Shown here one piece after another: positions 32,949 to 34,371 of a stretch of DNA of 34,371 bases; position 1 is the first letter of the stretch, and each line of letters begins with the position of its first letter. Under the pieces are notes generated by a model. The model did not search any database. It was not told where the DNA came from and was given only the letters and a program-made list of their open reading frames with translations. This DNA comes from Pseudarthrobacter albicanus. GTDB lineage: Bacteria; Actinomycetota; Actinomycetes; Actinomycetales; Micrococcaceae. Position numbers and translations under genes: made by a program. The stretch spans positions 1 to 34,371 of the forward strand of contig NZ_JAGPOT010000071.1 of the NCBI RefSeq assembly GCF_018224015.1. The letters are read 5' to 3'.

Positions 32949-34371
32949 TTAGGAGTCGCCGCCCGCGTTGCCGGTGGTGCCGGCGTTGACGTTGTGCAGC
33001 TTGTACTTCTCGATGGCCTGGGCCGGAGCCTGGGCGTCGACCTCGCCGCGGCGTGCCAGCATCTGCAGGGAACGGACCACCACCGAGTGGACGTCGTTCT
33101 TGAAGAAGCGGCGCGCTGCGGCCCTGGTGTCGGAGAAGCCGAAACCGTCCGCGCCGAGCGAGGCGAACTCGTTCGGGAGGAACTGGCGGATCTGGTCGGG
33201 GACGGCCTTCATGTAGTCGGTGACTGCCACGATGGGTCCGGTGGCGCCGGCGAGCTGCCGGGTGACGAACGGGACGCGTGCCGGCTGGCCCGGGTTGAGG
33301 AAGGCTTCCTCCTCGGCGGCCATTCCGTCGCGGCGCAGTTCGGTCCAGGACGTCACGGACCAGACGTCCGCGGAGACGCCCCAGTCCTCGGCGAGGACCT
33401 TCTGGGCTTCGAGGGCCCAGGGGACGGACACCCCGGAGGCGAGGATCTGCGTGCGCGGGCCGTCGATCCTGGCCGGTGCGAGCAGGTAGATGCCCTTGAC
33501 GATGCCCTCGACGTCCATGTTCTCCGGTGCCGGAGGCTGGATGATCGGCTCGTTGTAGACCGTGAGGTAGTACATCAGGTTCCGGTCGGTGTCTGTTCCG
33601 GCGGCGGAGGCGGGGCCGTACATGCGGTTCAGGCCGTCGCGGACGATCACGCCGATCTCGTAGCCGTACGCCGGGTCGTAGCTGACGACCGCGGGGTTCG
33701 TGGAGGCCAGGAGCGGGGAGTGCCCGTCCGCGTGCTGCAGGCCTTCGCCGGTCAGCGTGGTCCGGCCCGCGGTGGCGCCGATGATGAACCCGCGGGTCAT
33801 CTGGTCCGCCGCGGCCCAGAAGGAGTCGCCGGTGCGCTGGAAACCGAACATCGAGTAGAAGACGTAGACCGGGATCAGCGGTTCGCCGTGGGTGGCGTAG
33901 GACGTGCCCGCGGCCGTGAACGCGGCGACGGATCCGGCCTCGTTGATGCCGGCGTGCACGATCTGCCCGGAGATGGACTCCTTGTAGGCCAGGACGAGTT
34001 CGCGGTCCACGGAAAGGTAGTTCTGCCCGTTCGGGTTGTAGATCTTCGCGGTCGGGAAGAACGCGTCCATCCCGAAGGTGCGGGCCTCGTCCGGGATGAT
34101 CGGCACGATGCGCTTGCCGAACTCCTTGTCCCGCATGAGGTCCTTGAGCAGCCGGACGAATGCCATCGTGGTGGCGGCGTGCTGCTTGCCGGACCCGCGG
34201 TTGGCGACCTCGTAGACCTTTTCGTCCGGGAGGGTGATATCGGTGTGCTTGTGCCGGCGTTCGGGGACGAAGCCGCCGAGTTCGCGGCGGCGTTCCATCA
34301 GGTATTTGATTTCCGGGGCGTCCATGCCGGGGTGGTAGTACGGGGGCCGGTAGAGGTCCGCTTCGAGCTGG
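32949..34371 (-). CDS. aceE: Pyruvate dehydrogenase E1 component AceE (5' end outside window)
   Basis: 474 codons of the C-terminal half; homodimeric E1 enzymes have about 900 residues. The frame is open to the window edge, starting [17 protein letters not shown]. Typical stretches: [75 protein letters not shown] and [18 protein letters not shown]. The ThDP-binding GDG...NN region is outside. It makes acetyl-CoA, and its location upstream of the fasR-fab cluster links precursor supply to lipid synthesis. ATG 34325 is an internal methionine. Confidence 0.96.
   Translation of the reverse strand, partial: QLEADLYRPPYYHPGMDAPEIKYLMERRRELGGFVPERRHKHTDITLPDEKVYEVANRGSGKQHAATTMAFVRLLKDLMRDKEFGKRIVPIIPDEARTFGMDAFFPTAKIYNPNGQNYLSVDRELVLAYKESISGQIVHAGINEAGSVAAFTAAGTSYATHGEPLIPVYVFYSMFGFQRTGDSFWAAADQMTRGFIIGATAGRTTLTGEGLQHADGHSPLLASTNPAVVSYDPAYGYEIGVIVRDGLNRMYGPASAAGTDTDRNLMYYLTVYNEPIIQPPAPENMDVEGIVKGIYLLAPARIDGPRTQILASGVSVPWALEAQKVLAEDWGVSADVWSVTSWTELRRDGMAAEEEAFLNPGQPARVPFVTRQLAGATGPIVAVTDYMKAVPDQIRQFLPNEFASLGADGFGFSDTRAAARRFFKNDVHSVVVRSLQMLARRGEVDAQAPAQAIEKYKLHNVNAGTTGNAGGDS

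Overview
The window is chromosomal DNA from a high-GC actinobacterium. Gene content and order (rpsP-KH-rimM-trmD-rplS-lepB-lepB-rnhB, then DUF2469, yraN-comM-dprA-xerC, DUF3145 and fabD-fabH-acpP-fabF), frequent GTG/TTG starts and a PucR-type fatty-acid regulator fit Micrococcaceae (Arthrobacter/Pseudarthrobacter type). This placement rests on gene content and protein style, not on a database search.

Layout. 1-1763 (minus): thiC, cut by the window start, behind a TPP riboswitch. 1942-4639: an amidohydrolase, a two-domain VOC dioxygenase-like protein followed by a 25-bp tandem repeat, and a conserved hypothetical. 4836-10467: ribosome/secretion housekeeping block (rpsP, khpA, rimM, trmD, rplS, two signal peptidases, rnhB, DUF2469). 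10501-11987: TIGR03086-type protein and aldo/keto reductase. 12083-13909: yraN and the first 483 codons of comM. 24238-26640: the last codons of comM, then dprA and xerC. 26920-34371: DUF3145, a convergent fab operon (fabD-fabH-acpP-fabF), its PucR/FasR-type regulator, and the 3' two-thirds of a gene end for aceE.

The main feature is a mobile element of about 10.35 kb (13891-24237) inserted inside comM by a large serine integrase. Its ends can be read exactly: joining 13890 to 24238 restores a 516-codon comM whose stop overlaps an ATG at the head of dprA. Rejoining the element ends gives an attP with two sets of symmetric arms centred on a CT dinucleotide. The element carries integrase, a zinc-binding hypothetical, a coupled replication module (initiator/loader plus DnaB-like ATPase), a CxxH-GG protein resembling a terminase small subunit, an S74-chaperone tail-fibre protein, several small proteins, a second small serine recombinase with a 26-bp palindrome at its start, an inverted-repeat-rich non-coding stretch, and four leftward genes including a PASTA lipoprotein. 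No capsid, portal, large terminase, tape-measure or lysis gene was recognised. It looks more like a phage satellite (or a heavily reduced prophage) than a complete prophage, and it interrupts a transformation gene, recalling comK prophages of Listeria.

Outside the element the most useful regulatory observation is a 19-bp site (16/19 identical) found both in front of fabD and in front of the fasR-type gene, a good candidate operator for that regulator. A perfect 57-bp palindrome lies between DUF3145 and fabF.
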